NCBI GenBank assembly: GCA_036873135.1
Contig: JAPTYO010000015.1
Location: 1,758,839-1,822,838, forward strand
From: Clarkia xantiana subsp. parviflora
Taxonomy: Eukaryota > Streptophyta > Magnoliopsida > Myrtales > Onagraceae
Direction of reading: 5' to 3'
Length of the DNA stretch: 64,000 bases
Shown here: piece after piece, positions 33,080 to 43,423 of the stretch
Layout: each line of letters opens with the position of its first letter
Position numbering within the stretch: position 1 is the stretch's first letter
Made by a program: the position numbers and the translations under genes
Notes under the pieces: model-generated
Databases searched by the model: none
Told to the model about the DNA's origin: nothing
The model's input: the letters and a program-made list of their open reading frames with translations, nothing else

Positions 33080-35907
33080 CCTCCCATTTCGGCGATAGCT
33101 TGTTGACCCGATCTTGATGAACGAAGTCGTTCCTCCGCCAGACAAGTTCTCCCACGAAGAATTGTCGGGACTTGACACGCCGATTGTAATATCGGGCTGT
33201 TGCCAGACGCATCCGAGCCTGAACTTCATCAGCCTTCCACCTTTTCTCCTCGAGCAAGTCTAAGTCTAGACGTCTCATTTCTTCGTTCGTTAGGGGCTCA
33301 TAATACCTCTTGCGGTGGGACGCCACCGCTATCTCCACGGGGGCAACTGCTTCCGTGCCATAGACAAGCCAAATGGAGTCTCCCCCGTCGATTGCTTGGG
33401 TGTTGTTCTAACAGCCCACAGCACGTTTTCGAGCTCATCCAGCCAATGGCCCTGCAAGGCGTACACTCTCTTCTTCAAGCCATCCATCACGATCTTGTTG
33501 GCTGATTCGACTTGGCCATTAGTCTGAGCATGGCGGACGGAAGCTGTCCGGTGCTCAATGTTCAACTCCTCCAGGTACTCCTTCAACTGGGCCCCATTGA
33601 ACGGAGGGCCATTATCGCTGATCAACACTCGAGGGACCCCATACCGGGATATGATCTGAGTTTGAAGGAACTTGAGGATCTGCTGTCCCGTCGTCTTGGC
33701 CAATGCCTTAGCCTCTATCCATTTCGAGAAGTAATCGATGGCCATGAGCAAATACTTGCACTGACCTTTCGCTTGGGGAAGAGGTCCCACTAAGTCAATG
33801 CCCCATTGCGCGAAGGGCCAGGCACTCCTGATGGGCATCAAGTCCGCGGCGGGAGCCACGATATTCGGATGTACCTTTGGCATGCATCGTAGGATCGGAC
33901 CATTGCTGTCGCCTCCTTGTTCATCGAAGGCCAATAGTAGCCTAGGTTCAATGCCTTCCTCACGATGGATCGGGCCCCTTCATGACAGGCCGCGACTCCC
34001 TCGTGTAGCTCTCTCAGGATCCGATTTGTATCAGGCTCCGCCACACATTTCAGGAAAGGCTTTACATGCCCCCTTTTGTATAACTGGTTGTCCACCATCA
34101 CGTAGTCGTTCGCAATTCGACGCAGCCGGACAGCTGCCACTTCATCATCGGGGAGCGCCCCTGTAGTCAGGTATGTGACCATCGGGGTCATCCAGGTGGG
34201 TTTCTCTTCTTCCTCCGATCCTGCTTCCACAGCGCATACCTCCGATGGATCGATGGTTGAGATAATCACTCTCTCCAGAAAGTGCACCTTCCGATTCTCC
34301 TCGGGGGCCACTCCCAGGGCAAACTTGCTCAAGGCGTCTGCCTCCGCATTTTCTTCTCTCGGGATTGCCTCGATATCGAAGCTTTTGAAGCTTCCCTTCA
34401 AAGTTTGCACCTCGTGCAAGTACTTCCTCATTGTCGGGCTCTTGGCTTCGAAGTTCCCCTGGACTTGATTCACGATCAAACTAGCATCACACTTCACTTT
34501 TAAATGATCGACCCCCGTACCCTTGGCAATCTTAAGACCCGTGATGAGAGCCTCATACTCCGCTTCATTGTTGGTGGCCCTAAACGTTAAGGCCAAGGCA
34601 TATCGCAAGGGTTCGCCTCCACCGGGCGGTATCAATACGAATCCTGCCCCCGATCCTTCTACACTTGATGAACCATCAGTGTACATCTCCCAAGTGTTCT
34701 CCTCATTTGGCTGTTCTGGCTGTTCTGTTATCGGGACCTGTTCTGCTATCGGGACCTCCATAGTTGCCCCCTCTGCGGGACCCGTTACTTCCAGATCGGG
34801 TGCCGTAGACTCAGCTGTAAAATCTGCCAATGCCTGGCCCTTAATAGCAGTTCGCGGAGCAAAATGTATACGGAACTCCGTAAGCTCGATGGCCCATTTC
34901 ACCAATCTCCCCGACGCCTCCGGTCGGTTCAAAAAGTGCTTCAAGGGCTGATTTATCAACACTGTAACTTCGTGGGCATGGAAGTAAGGTCGGAGCTTTC
35001 GAGCGGCAACAATTAAGGCAAAGAGATACTTCTCAATAGCGGGATAGTTCATTTCTGATTTGGCAAATGCCTTGCTTACATAATAGACGGGCACTTGGTT
35101 TCCCTTGACAATCTTAATCAAAACAGAACTAACAGCAACATCAGAAACAGCCAAATAGAGATAAAGCGGCTCGCCTGGAACCGGTTTCGCCAACGGCGGG
35201 AGGGTACGGAGGTGCTGCTTGAGTGCTTGGAATGCCTCCTCGCACTTGTCGGACCATTCAAACTTCTCGTGGGCCCTTAGCACATCGAAAAATGGCATGG
35301 CTCTGTCACTCGCCTTGGATAGGAATCGATTCATCGCGGCCAACCGGCCATTCAATACTTGAACCTCCCGATGAGTCTTCGGGGACTGCATCTCCTCGAT
35401 CGCTCGCAGCTTCTCGGGATTCACCTCGATCCTTCTCTGGCTCACCATGAACCCTAGGAATTTCCCCGAGTTCACCCCGAAAGCACACTTGTCGGGGTTT
35501 AAACGAACCTGATGAAGCTTCATCCGCTCGAACGTCGCTGCCAAGTGTTGGACATGGTCTCCTGCCTGTCGGGACTTCACGAGCATGTCATCCACATAAG
35601 CCTCCATGGTCTTCCCCAACATGTCTCCGAACAACTTGTTTACCATCCGCTGGTAAGTTGCTCCGGCGTTGATCAATCGAAGGGCATTACGTCGTAGTGG
35701 TAGACGTCACTGTCAGCGTAGAAGGCCGTATGGGGTGCATCCTCTTTAGCCATCTTGATCTGGTTGTATCCGGAGTAGGCATCCATGAAGCTCAGCAGCT
35801 CATGTCCCGATGTGGCATCCACCAACTGGTCGATCCTCGGGAGCGGGTAGCAATCCTTCGGGCAGGCCTTCTTCAAGTCGCGGAAATCGACACACATCTA
35901 CCACTTC
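33080..35907 (-). pseudogene. pol: G3 pol: RT, RNase H, archaeal-type RNase H, integrase
   Basis: On the minus strand from 35907: MCVDFRDLKKACPKDCYPLP and the catalytic YVDD (35587-35598) of Gypsy RT; Ty3-type RNase H (SKASDRAMPFF to KHFLNRPEASGR); then a second, archaeal-type RNase H (EMYTDGSSSVEGSGAGFV, NNEAEYEALITGL, HE-REENAEADALSKF region), the mark of the Tat group; then integrase with the HHCC-type finger (one Cys replaced by Tyr in VRSYDACQ) and the DDE core (WGIDLVGPL, VLISDNGPPF, NGQVESAN). A stop follows the GKW motif near 35895. Frameshifts lie near 33885 and 33335. G4 cuts the C-terminus at 33080. Protease and the RT N-terminus are missing. Confidence 0.93.
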
Positions 35908-36676
35908 CCATTACTCTCCTAGGGGAGATCGGGTGGACCAACCCGATCTCTCCTAGGAGGGATGGGGTTGGCCAACCCCATCCTCCCTAGGAGGGGTTGG
36001 GTGCCCTCACCCAACCCCTACCCTTGGGGGTCGAATTTCTCCTCCCCCAAGGGCCCCTGCGCCATTTTCGGACACCCACACTCGGTTCACGTCGCCTACC
36101 TTCTCCGTATCCTAAGGTCTTAATTATGCGCTTAAAGGTTAATTAATTGTGTTTAAAGGTTAACGATGTCATTAAGCCACCTTAATGACACCGTTGCCTA
36201 TAAATACCCCACCTCCACTATTCATTCGGACTTCTTGGCAAGTTGCACAATTTTGCTCTGACATCTCTCTAGCTTTATCTCTCTAAAACCGTACTGACTT
36301 AGGCATCGGAGAGGGTTCATCAGGCACCACCCCCCCCTCTGTGCCTGGTATTGCCCCTCTTGCAGGGTGGCAAGGAGAAGAGAACCAAGGAAGCAGAAGA
36401 GCATAGAGCAGTAGGACAAGCCCCAGGGGTAAGAAGTACAAGCCTCAGGAGGTCAGAAGGAGAGAAGGAAAGGAGGTCAGAAGGAGAGAAGAGAAGGACA
36501 CATATCAGAACGACTACCCCAAGAGAGTATAAGGGCAGGGATCAGAACGACTACCCCAAGGGAGTATAAGGGCACGGATCAGAACGACTAGTCCTAGGAG
36601 CACTGAACCCGACATTTCATTAGTGGGAGATAAATTCTAGATTGACGACCCGTTGACCTAGACTTTATAACCTAAC
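35908..36676 (+). mobile_element. G4-family LTR fragment inside G3
   Basis: It is the reverse complement of the G4 LTR from the palindromic array to the LTR end (ctataacctaaca at 36676), including the TATA box cctataaatacccc near 36199. The first part of the LTR (tgatggatatacgccc and onward) is absent. It lies exactly between RYCQY at the end of G3 gag and GKW in G3 RT, so all of protease is lost with it. No target duplication is evident, which fits insertion followed by a deletion across its left edge. Confidence 0.85.
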
Positions 36677-38155
36677 AGTACTGACAATAACGATCCGAGC
36701 GGCCTCCCAAGAACTCTCCTTCCTTCCTCGGGGGGTATCGGGCGAGACCTAGCCGATCCATCACAGCTAGCACGGAGGTCATCGAGCTGTTGATGGGAAC
36801 ACTACAACCTTCGCGGTTATCCTTCTTCGGAGGACGCCTATCCTCCCTTCTCTCGGGGCGACCACGGTTCCTAATTCCCTCCGATTTGTCGCTCCCTTTA
36901 CGATCATCCGACAACTTGGACGATGTCTTTCCTCTTCCCGACTTCAGAGGATCAAGCTCTCCGGCAGCAATCTTCGACTCCTGGACGTCGATTTGCTGTT
37001 TCACCCTCGCTTGCAGGGCCTCCATACTCCACACAGCTTTCGCGGCTACACTGTGCATCAGGTCGGAACCATACGGAGCAGTAAGGTTCCGAAGGAAAGT
37101 GCGGATGGTCTCACCCTCCGATATCTCTTCATCGATCTCCGCAGCACTCGCAGTGAACCGTTGGTAATAGTATGCCAACGATTCATCGGATCTCTGCACC
37201 ACCTGGGTCAGGGACCTCACGCTCTTCAGGAGGCGTCTACGAGCTTGATATTGCTTGATGAAACGATCGTGCATATCGGCCCAGCACGTATTGCTTCCCG
37301 GCGGGAGGCTGAAAAACCAGGTCATGGCCCTTTCTCCCAGGGTGATCGGGAATAGCGAACACACGAGGTCATCGTTCGAGGTTCTACCCATACAAGCCTG
37401 GACATGCCTCTGAACATGGCGGACCGGGTCTCCTTCACCATCGTACTCCTTGATGGTCGGGATGCCTAGCCCTGGCGGGGCGACAGTATCTAGCAGCCGT
37501 GGAACGAAAGGATGACTGGATCGATCCCTCAGCTCCGATGTCATTTGCTTCTGGTCACCCATGCAGATGCTGACAATTTTCACCACCTGATCGGGGGTGA
37601 TGGGGCCATTCAGGTGAATGGTCCTGTGCTGCACTGGTCCGGGACCATCAACCACGAACTTCTCCGAGTGTATGGGCTCCTTACCCTTATTCCTGGGCTG
37701 AATCTCCTGAACCTCCTGTTCTTCTGGAACCACCCTCGGAGGGGGTGGTGGCAGCTCTTCTCGCGGAGGCAACTCCTCCGCCCTCCTGGCAGCCTCTCTC
37801 TTGTCCAACAGAGCCTCCATGGCTGCCAAGAACATAGGCATAGCATCTGCTACCACCTTGGCCAACTCCGAGTTTGAAGAAGAGCCTACTTCCCTTCGCG
37901 GGACTTCCTCTCTGTGCCCCACCGGGTTTGGGGGAGCATCCACCTCCCTTCGCGGGATATCTTGCCTGTCCAGCGTCGTGTCTTGGACTGAGACCACATC
38001 ACCATGCCCCCCTGTCTGAGAAATAGCAGGGTACTCACCTTGTTCAGCAACATGCTCCAGCAACGGGGAATTCACAGTTCCAACGGGGAATTCACAGTTC
38101 CAGCGGGGCGAGAACTGCCGGCCTGAACTTGCTTCTTCTTGCCACCACCGGCCAT
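36677..38155 (-). pseudogene. gag: G3 gag
   Basis: The ATG at 38155 starts MAGGGKKKQVQAG, 45 bp from the primer site. A 20-bp exact duplication (38061-38100) shifts the frame after about 23 residues; from about 38075 the frame is open to 36672. It contains a proline/glutamate-rich N-terminus, the Gypsy capsid domain (HVQACMGRTSNDDL, AMTWFFSLPPGS, RFIKQYQARRR, SLAYYYQRFTASA, GETIRTFLRNL) and a basic tail (KSEGIRNRGRPERREDRRPP). It ends at RYCQY, just where the zinc knuckle (C-x-Y-H) should begin, cut by the LTR fragment. Confidence 0.9.
38061..38100. repeat. 20-bp tandem duplication in G3 gag
   Basis: caacggggaattcacagttc stands twice in a row (38061-38080, 38081-38100), followed by a partial third start (cagcgggg). 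Twenty bases are not a multiple of three, so the duplication breaks the gag frame. Confidence 0.95.
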
Positions 38156-38189
38156 TGATCTGGTAGAAACTATTTTGGCTTTTTGTTAG

Positions 38190-38209
38190 TTTCCCACAGA
38201 CGGCGCCAA
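38190..38209 (-). promoter_or_regulatory. G3 primer-binding site
   Basis: On the minus strand, ttggcgccgtctgtgggaaa directly follows the LTR end. It is the usual site of Tat-type elements and identical in its core to that of G4. Confidence 0.88.
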
Positions 38210-38968
38210 TGTTGGATCACGGGCGAAGCTCCGTTACGTTCTTGACGGAAAGACTTGAACTCCTGGGCTCCGCGTAATCCTGCAAAAGGGGATGACCTGG
38301 GTGGTGACCCAGAATCCCTCACTGATGCTTAAATGAGTATATGATCAATGGGGTAGTAGCAGTAATCTAAGTGCGTATTAGAGTCTGTGTTTTCTGAGGT
38401 AACTTCCTCCTTTATATAGGAGGGGAAGTTACTCAGTTACCTGTTACTGCGCCTGGCAGTTTTACCCATGATTCCGCATATCTCGCCACGATTCCGTATA
38501 TCTCGTTTGGGATTCTGTATATCTCGCCCCGCGCTCCGCGTATCTGGCCCATACTCCGCGTATTTAGGGCACGCCCTGCGTATCTCGGGGGAGATTTATC
38601 TGTATCTTTAACCGTCTTTCCACTACTCTATCTAGTAGGCAGGTTTCCCGGTATTATCCTCTAATCACAAGTCTCGACTTCCGTCGGGGACTCCAGAGTT
38701 ATCTCATTCTAGATCACCACCCGGGACCCTTTGTCTAACGAGACAGGTCCAGCCTCTGCGGGGCTTTATTGTCGGGGCCTTTACTAAGGCGTATCGGGGC
38801 CTGCTCAGAGGCTTCTCGTCGGGAGCATTCAGCTCATATATCGGGTCCGCTGAAATCGGGACCCTTCATACTGGCCTCTGAGCCCTCCAGGCTTTTTATG
38901 AGGCCCACTGGACCTACCCGCCGTCCATTGGCTGTTAACGGGGCTAACGATCACATCGGAACCCATCA
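38210..38968 (-). repeat. G3 5' LTR
   Basis: 759 bp, tgttggatcacgg to ggaacccatca on the plus strand, nearly identical to the left LTR and followed by the duplication ggtat. Confidence 0.92.
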
Positions 38969-39441
38969 GGTATGAGCGATGGGGATGGTTAAGTACACCT
39001 GTAATTCTCCGACTCTTGTATTCACTAGGTGGCCACTAGCCCGATATTAGCTGAAGGTTGTGAATTTTGTACAGATGCCTTGGAGAAGTGTTCCTATGTG
39101 GAAACTAGGTAATTGGAAAATGACAGCTGACCAAGGATACAACGCGGCACAATATTGTTACAGTTTGATTAAAGACGGGGAATCAACGTTCTGCGGGCGC
39201 TACAACGCTCCTAATAGATGAGTAGCACGATCCCGTTGTGTTTGCCAGTCGCACGGCAAACCTCGTATGAACTATTCCGATGCAGGTCTGGATCGAAGAA
39301 AAAATATTGATGTGTTTGTCGACAACAAATTAACAGGTAGCCTCCGATTCCGTCGAGTGGGTGCTGTTCTAATTTGGATATTGGGTTGCCGTAATTAAGA
39401 GCCTATTAATATGAGATTGTTACCTAAGTGAACTGGGTAAT
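38969..39441 (+). repeat. C5 3' untranslated region, polypurine tract and LTR start
   Basis: After the duplicated ggtat the C5 sequence resumes (gagcgatggggatggttaag) up to the tract gagtgggtgc (39355-39364). The LTR starts tgttctaatttggatattg at 39365 and is interrupted after 77 bp by C2 at the target gtaat. Confidence 0.8.
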
Positions 39442-39881
39442 TGTTAGCATATGGTGACGTGGCGCCGTAATTGGTAGCCCGTTAATGCTAAGGAAATTAC
39501 CTAAGTTAATTAGGTAATTGTCACATTAGGGTAATTGGGCCAAACCCTAACCCTAATTGACATGGGAGGCCGAAAATTGGGCCTCCCCCTTTAATAGCAT
39601 GGTTCGGCCAAAACTTGTCCCACATTGGTTGGAGTGGACTTTTGTCCACTCCACCAATCCTATATATAGGGGACTCACATAAGGGGTTTACACATTCATT
39701 CATAATAAGAAGTACCTCCATTGAGGAACTTGAGAGAAACCCTCTCATCCCCTTAGTAGTGATTTCCGGTGCACATCTTAATCTGAGGTTCTGTCCCCGT
39801 TGAAGAATCGATCAGAGGCTTTGTTGTGGAGCTTACACCGCGTATGATTTATTCTTACGAAGAACTTGTACGTGGTTCCGA

Positions 39882-40350
39882 CGTATGTGGACCAATGAAC
39901 GTAACTGCAAGAAATGGAAAGCAATACTTCGTAACTTTCATTAACGACTACACCCGATTCGGGTTTACTCATTTGATTACTCGTAAATCTAAAGCTATGT
40001 ATTGCTTTAAATTTTGTCTAAAGCTCGTGGAGAATACACAGGAGCGAAAGGTGAAAACCCTACGCACCGATAGAGGTGTAGAATATCTCTCTAATGAGTT
40101 CGATAAGTTATGCAAAGAAAGTGGGATCGCCCGTCAAACGACGATCCCCAACACACCATAACAGAATGGTGTGGTTGAACGTCGTAATCGAACTCTCCTA
40201 GACATGGTAAGAACCATGATGTCACAAGCACAATTACAAATTTCTTATTGGGGAGATGCATTGCTTGCTACCACTCATGTAGTAAACCTTGTCCCATCAA
40301 AAGCAGATAACACAACACCGTATGAGCTATGGACTGGTAGAGAGAGTTAA
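39882..40350 (+). pseudogene. pol: C2 integrase core
   Basis: It reads DVCGPMNVTARNGKQYFVTF, NDYTRFGFTHLITRKSKAM, LRTDRGVEYLSNEFDKLC, then NGVVERRNRTLLDMVRTMM. The three catalytic residues are present: Asp in DVCGP, Asp in TDRG, Glu in VERRN. A TAA at 40159-40161 replaces the usual Gln of P-Q-Q-N-G. The frame enters directly from LTR sequence (MIYSYEELVRGS), and stops again at 40348. Integrase would insert the DNA copy; this fragment cannot. Confidence 0.92.
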
Positions 40351-40898
40351 ATCTTACCAGGCTGCGACCTTGGGGATGTGCAGCTTATACACATACAACT
40401 GACAGCCGTTTTGGCAAGTTAGGCCCCAAAGGACTTAGAAGTGATGGTCAAGTGACCACGTCTTGGAAACGGTTGAGTTAGACTAAGGGTATAAGCAATG
40501 GGGATGGTCAAGTTCACCTATAATTCACCGAATCTTGTGTTCACTAGGTGGCCGCCAGCCGGATATTAGTTGAAGGTTGTGAACACTTGTAACGGATGCC
40601 TTGGAGAAGTATTCCTATGTGGAAAACTGGGCAATTGGAGAATTATTAGTTGACCAAGGATACAGTGCGGTACATATTTTATTTTAACATGATTGATTTA
40701 CAAAAGGGAATCAACGTTCTGCGGGCGCTGCAATACTCCTAACAGATGAGTAGCACGATGCCCGTCGTACCCCCCGGTCGCACGGAAAACCTCGTATGAA
40801 CTATTCGGAAACGGCGACAAAGACTGAAGACTAAGATGTTGATGCTATTGGATAACTATTTATTAACAGGCACCCTCCCATTCCGACGAGTGGGAGCT
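40351..40898 (+). other. C2 3' untranslated region and polypurine tract
   Basis: It is homologous to C3 59850-60313 (gtgaccacgtcttggaaac, gggaatcaacgttctgcggg). The tract gacgagtgggagc ends at 40898, directly before the 3' LTR. No gene. Confidence 0.75.
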
Positions 40899-41480
40899 GT
40901 TAGCATATGGTGACGTGGCGCCGTAATTGGTAGCCCGTTAATGCTAAGGAAATTACCTAAGTTAATTAGGTAATTGTCACATTAGGGTAATTGGGCCAAA
41001 CCCTAACCCTAGTTGACATGGGAGGCCCAAAATTGGGCCTCCCCCTTTAATAGCTGGGTTCAGCCGAAACTTGTCACACATTGGTTGGAGTGGACTTTTG
41101 TCCACTCCACCAATCCTATATATAGGGGACTCACCTAAGGGGTTTACACATTCATTCATAATAAGAAGTACCTCCATTGAGGAAATTGAGAGAAACCCTC
41201 TCACCCCCTTAGTAGTGATTTCCGGTGCACATCTTAGTCCGAGGTTCTATCCCCGTTGAAGAATCGATCAGAAGTTTTGTTGTGGAGCTTACACCGCGTA
41301 GGATTTCTTCTTACGAAGAACTTGTACGTGATTCTGACCGGAGGATCAGAACTCCCTCCACGACGTTCTTGGGCAGGAAAGCTAAAAGGTATGTGTACAT
41401 TATTCCGCTGCGTAGTTAGTTTACTTGCATGTACACGTTTAGCATTCTGTAGTATTACGTCACCGTAATCCAACAGTAAT

Positions 41481-41973
41481 GTCACATTAGGGATTTTGGG
41501 CTAGGCCTAAAATCCCAATGGACATGAGAGGCCCAAAATTGTGCCCACCTTTATCTATGTGGCCGGCCGAAACGTGCAAGAGTGGTGATGTGGGTTTTGC
41601 CCACCTCTTCTTATAAATAGGGAGTGTCAAGAATTAATTAAGGTTAATCACTTTCTTCCTTTGTGGTGAGACTAAAATAAATGCCTCCTCCCTACTCCCT
41701 AAGTGTTTCGGCCGAACCACTCATTTACCCTAGGAAGTGCCAAATTGCTTCAAGCAATTACTCTGGAGATCCATCCCTGCTAAAGAATCGACAAGAGGCT
41801 TTGCTGTGGAGACTTATCCGCGTAGGTATTCCTTAAACTAAATTCGGAGAACTCCTCTAGAAGATTTTGGGTCTAAGAAAAACATTGTAGGCATGTCTCC
41901 TTTATTCTGCTACGTATTTTGTTTACGATGTACCTTGATTGTTTCCGTAGTATTTATCCCCTATAAATCTACA
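41481..41973 (+). repeat. C5 3' LTR, main part
   Basis: It resumes with gtcacattagggattttggg after the gtaat duplication and ends cctataaatctaca at 41973. A TATA-like cttataaatagggag lies near 41609. It diverges more from C2 and C3 than they do from each other, as expected for the oldest copy. Confidence 0.8.
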
Positions 41974-42160
41974 ACCTCGGAGCTAAAGCATTGGACCATG
42001 TACTTCCACTGGTCTTCTGAGTAATATGGTGGTATTTTCATAAATAGATATGTTGGATCTTCTATGTTTGGTGTGTAATAGTCTTTCTTAATCCTCATAG
42101 TATTCCATTTTACCATTTCATTGTTTATGTCGATGTCAAACTTATCATGCATGTTGACGT
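41961..42160 (-). other. Unassigned DNA with a protein-like frame, cut by C3
   Basis: On the minus strand a frame open from before 42152 reads MHDKFDIDINNEMVKWNT, then KKDYYTPNIEDPTYLF and PPYYSEDQWKYMVQCF. It looks like real coding sequence and is reminiscent of the region before the C-terminus of plant En/Spm-associated proteins, but I cannot name it. C3 is inserted right behind it (target gacgt); the other side continues at 60913. It is lost at the C5 LTR end at 41973, so the gene is truncated on that side. Confidence 0.4.
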
Positions 42161-42756
42161 TGTTAGCATATGGTGATGTGGCGCCGTAATTGGTAGCCCA
42201 TTAATATATGTGGTTACCTAAGATAATTAGTTAAATGTCACATTAGGGCCAATTTGGCCAGACCCAATTCCCATGTGACATGGGAGGCCCAAAATTAGGC
42301 CTTCCCACATAGTAGTTCGGCCGAAACCCTAATAGTAGGGAGGAGGATTTTCTCCTCCTCCCATTATATAAGGAGGTCTTGGGGTCACTCCCAAAACACA
42401 CCTTGATCACAACTCCCCCTAAGTTGTGATTTGAGAGAAATCCTTTTATCTCAATAGTGAGTTTCGACTGGCCTCCTAACACCACCATTGGTGTGCCAAA
42501 TTTATTATAAGCACTCAGTCTGAGGTTCCGTCCCCATTGAAGAATCGATCAGAGGTTTTGCTATGGAGCTTTTACCGCGTAGGACTTCTTCTCACGAAGA
42601 ACTTGTACGAGTTCCGACCGGAGGATCAGAACTCCCTCCACAACGTTCTTGGACAGGAAAGCTATTGAGGTATGTGTACATTATTCCGTTGCGTAATTAG
42701 ATTACTTACTAGTACACGTTTAGCATTCCGTAGTATTACATCCCCGTAATCCAACA
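42161..42756 (+). repeat. C3 5' LTR
   Basis: 596 bp, tgttagcatatggtgatg to gtaatccaaca. The TATA box attatataaggagg lies near 42363. It matches 60314-60912 with scattered substitutions and small indels. Confidence 0.92.
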
Positions 42757-42760
42757 GTGG

Positions 42761-43376
42761 TGTTAGATATCTGTCCAATTCGGGTTCATATTTAAATCTC
42801 GGGCCTCGTAAAATATCCCAAAACCCGTAAAAAACCCTTTCGCGGACACCCAAGTCTAAAACGGTCCGGGATACGCGCAGTTAAACAATCCGGGACGGTC
42901 CGGATTTCCGACTTTCTTCGTACGGTCACCCCGATTATTTTGCCAAGTGCGAGAAGTCGGTGCATGCATAGTCCACCTTGATGATGGTATACGTCTCCCT
43001 ACATACCGACATCAAGTAGTTCAAAACTGGGCATGATCCTTAGGTTCCATATAAATAGGGGTCTAGGTCTCCCATTCTAGACAACTCCCTCATTTTTGGA
43101 CTCTGGATGCTCTGACTTCTCTCTAAGGCTTTCTCTCTCTAGAAGTTCTAACTTGAGCATCAGAGTGGGCCCAACTAGCATTCCCCCCTCCCACGCTGGT
43201 TACTGCCCCTCGTGCAAGGTCCGAAGGTCGAGGATTGAAAGATTAGTTCGGTGATTGTGTTTTAAGGATCGCGACGTTCCCGTCCTTATACATACATCCC
43301 GAGCCCGTTCGTGAGAAAGAAGCCCGTTCGTGAAGAAAAAAAGCCCGAAGCTGCCTAGGTGGAAGCTGACGTAACA
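42761..43376 (+). repeat. G2 5' LTR
   Basis: 616 bp, tgttagatatctgtcc to gacgtaaca. The TATA box catataaatagggg lies near 43047, followed by cttctctctaagg. The 3' LTR is longer by a block of about 28 bp near 52582-52620. Confidence 0.9.
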
Positions 43377-43387
43377 TTTGGCGCCGT
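43377..43387 (+). promoter_or_regulatory. G2 primer-binding site
   Basis: tttggcgccgt directly after the LTR end, as in G1. Confidence 0.82.
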
Positions 43388-43423
43388 CTGAAGCGATTCG
43401 GACAAAAAGCCGTGCTGCAAGCC

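Larger units (their letters stand above)
17672..38968 (-). mobile_element. Gypsy/Tat element G3 with gag, pol and antisense gene, split by G4
   Basis: The LTRs are at 17672-18431 and 38210-38968 with target duplication ggtat (17667-17671, 38969-38973). The primer site is beside the right LTR, so the element runs leftward: gag, pol (RT, two RNase H domains, integrase), tandem repeats, an antisense gene on the plus strand, polypurine tract, 3' LTR. The archaeal-type second RNase H and the antisense gene place it in the Tat group. G4 is inserted in the integrase C-terminus. A G4-family LTR fragment replaces protease and the start of RT. Gag and pol carry frameshifts, so this copy is defective. 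Confidence 0.92.
39442..41475 (+). mobile_element. Copia C2, deletion derivative inserted in the C5 LTR
   Basis: The LTRs (39442 to about 39881, and 40899-41475) start tgttagcatatggtgacg and the right one ends ccaaca; a perfect target duplication gtaat stands at 39437-39441 and 41476-41480. The left LTR breaks off after gtacgtggttccga and joins integrase directly, so the end of the LTR, primer site, gag and protease are lost. RT and RNase H are lost by a second deletion near 40360-40430. The two LTRs are very similar, suggesting a fairly recent insertion. It is close in LTR sequence to C3. Confidence 0.9.
16722..41973 (+). mobile_element. Copia C5, 3' part only, split by G3 and C2
   Basis: The pieces are RNase H (16722-16915), 3' untranslated region (16916-17671 and 38974-39354), polypurine tract (39355-39364) and 3' LTR (39365-39441 and 41481-41973). 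Joining them across the two target duplications restores a continuous C1/C3-type 3' end: gactaagggtat at the G3 insertion continues as gagcgatggggatgg, as in 59900-59920 of C3. The 5' portion is missing; it meets G5 at about 16716. It is the oldest insertion of its block. Confidence 0.82.

Noticed and set aside
33798..34951. Plus-strand frames opposite G3 pol
   Set aside because: They are complements of clear RNase H and integrase coding sequence.
41476..41973. Second LTR right after C2, first taken for a tandem solo LTR
   Set aside because: The gtaat duplication joins it to 39365-39441, so it is the rest of the C5 LTR into which C2 inserted.
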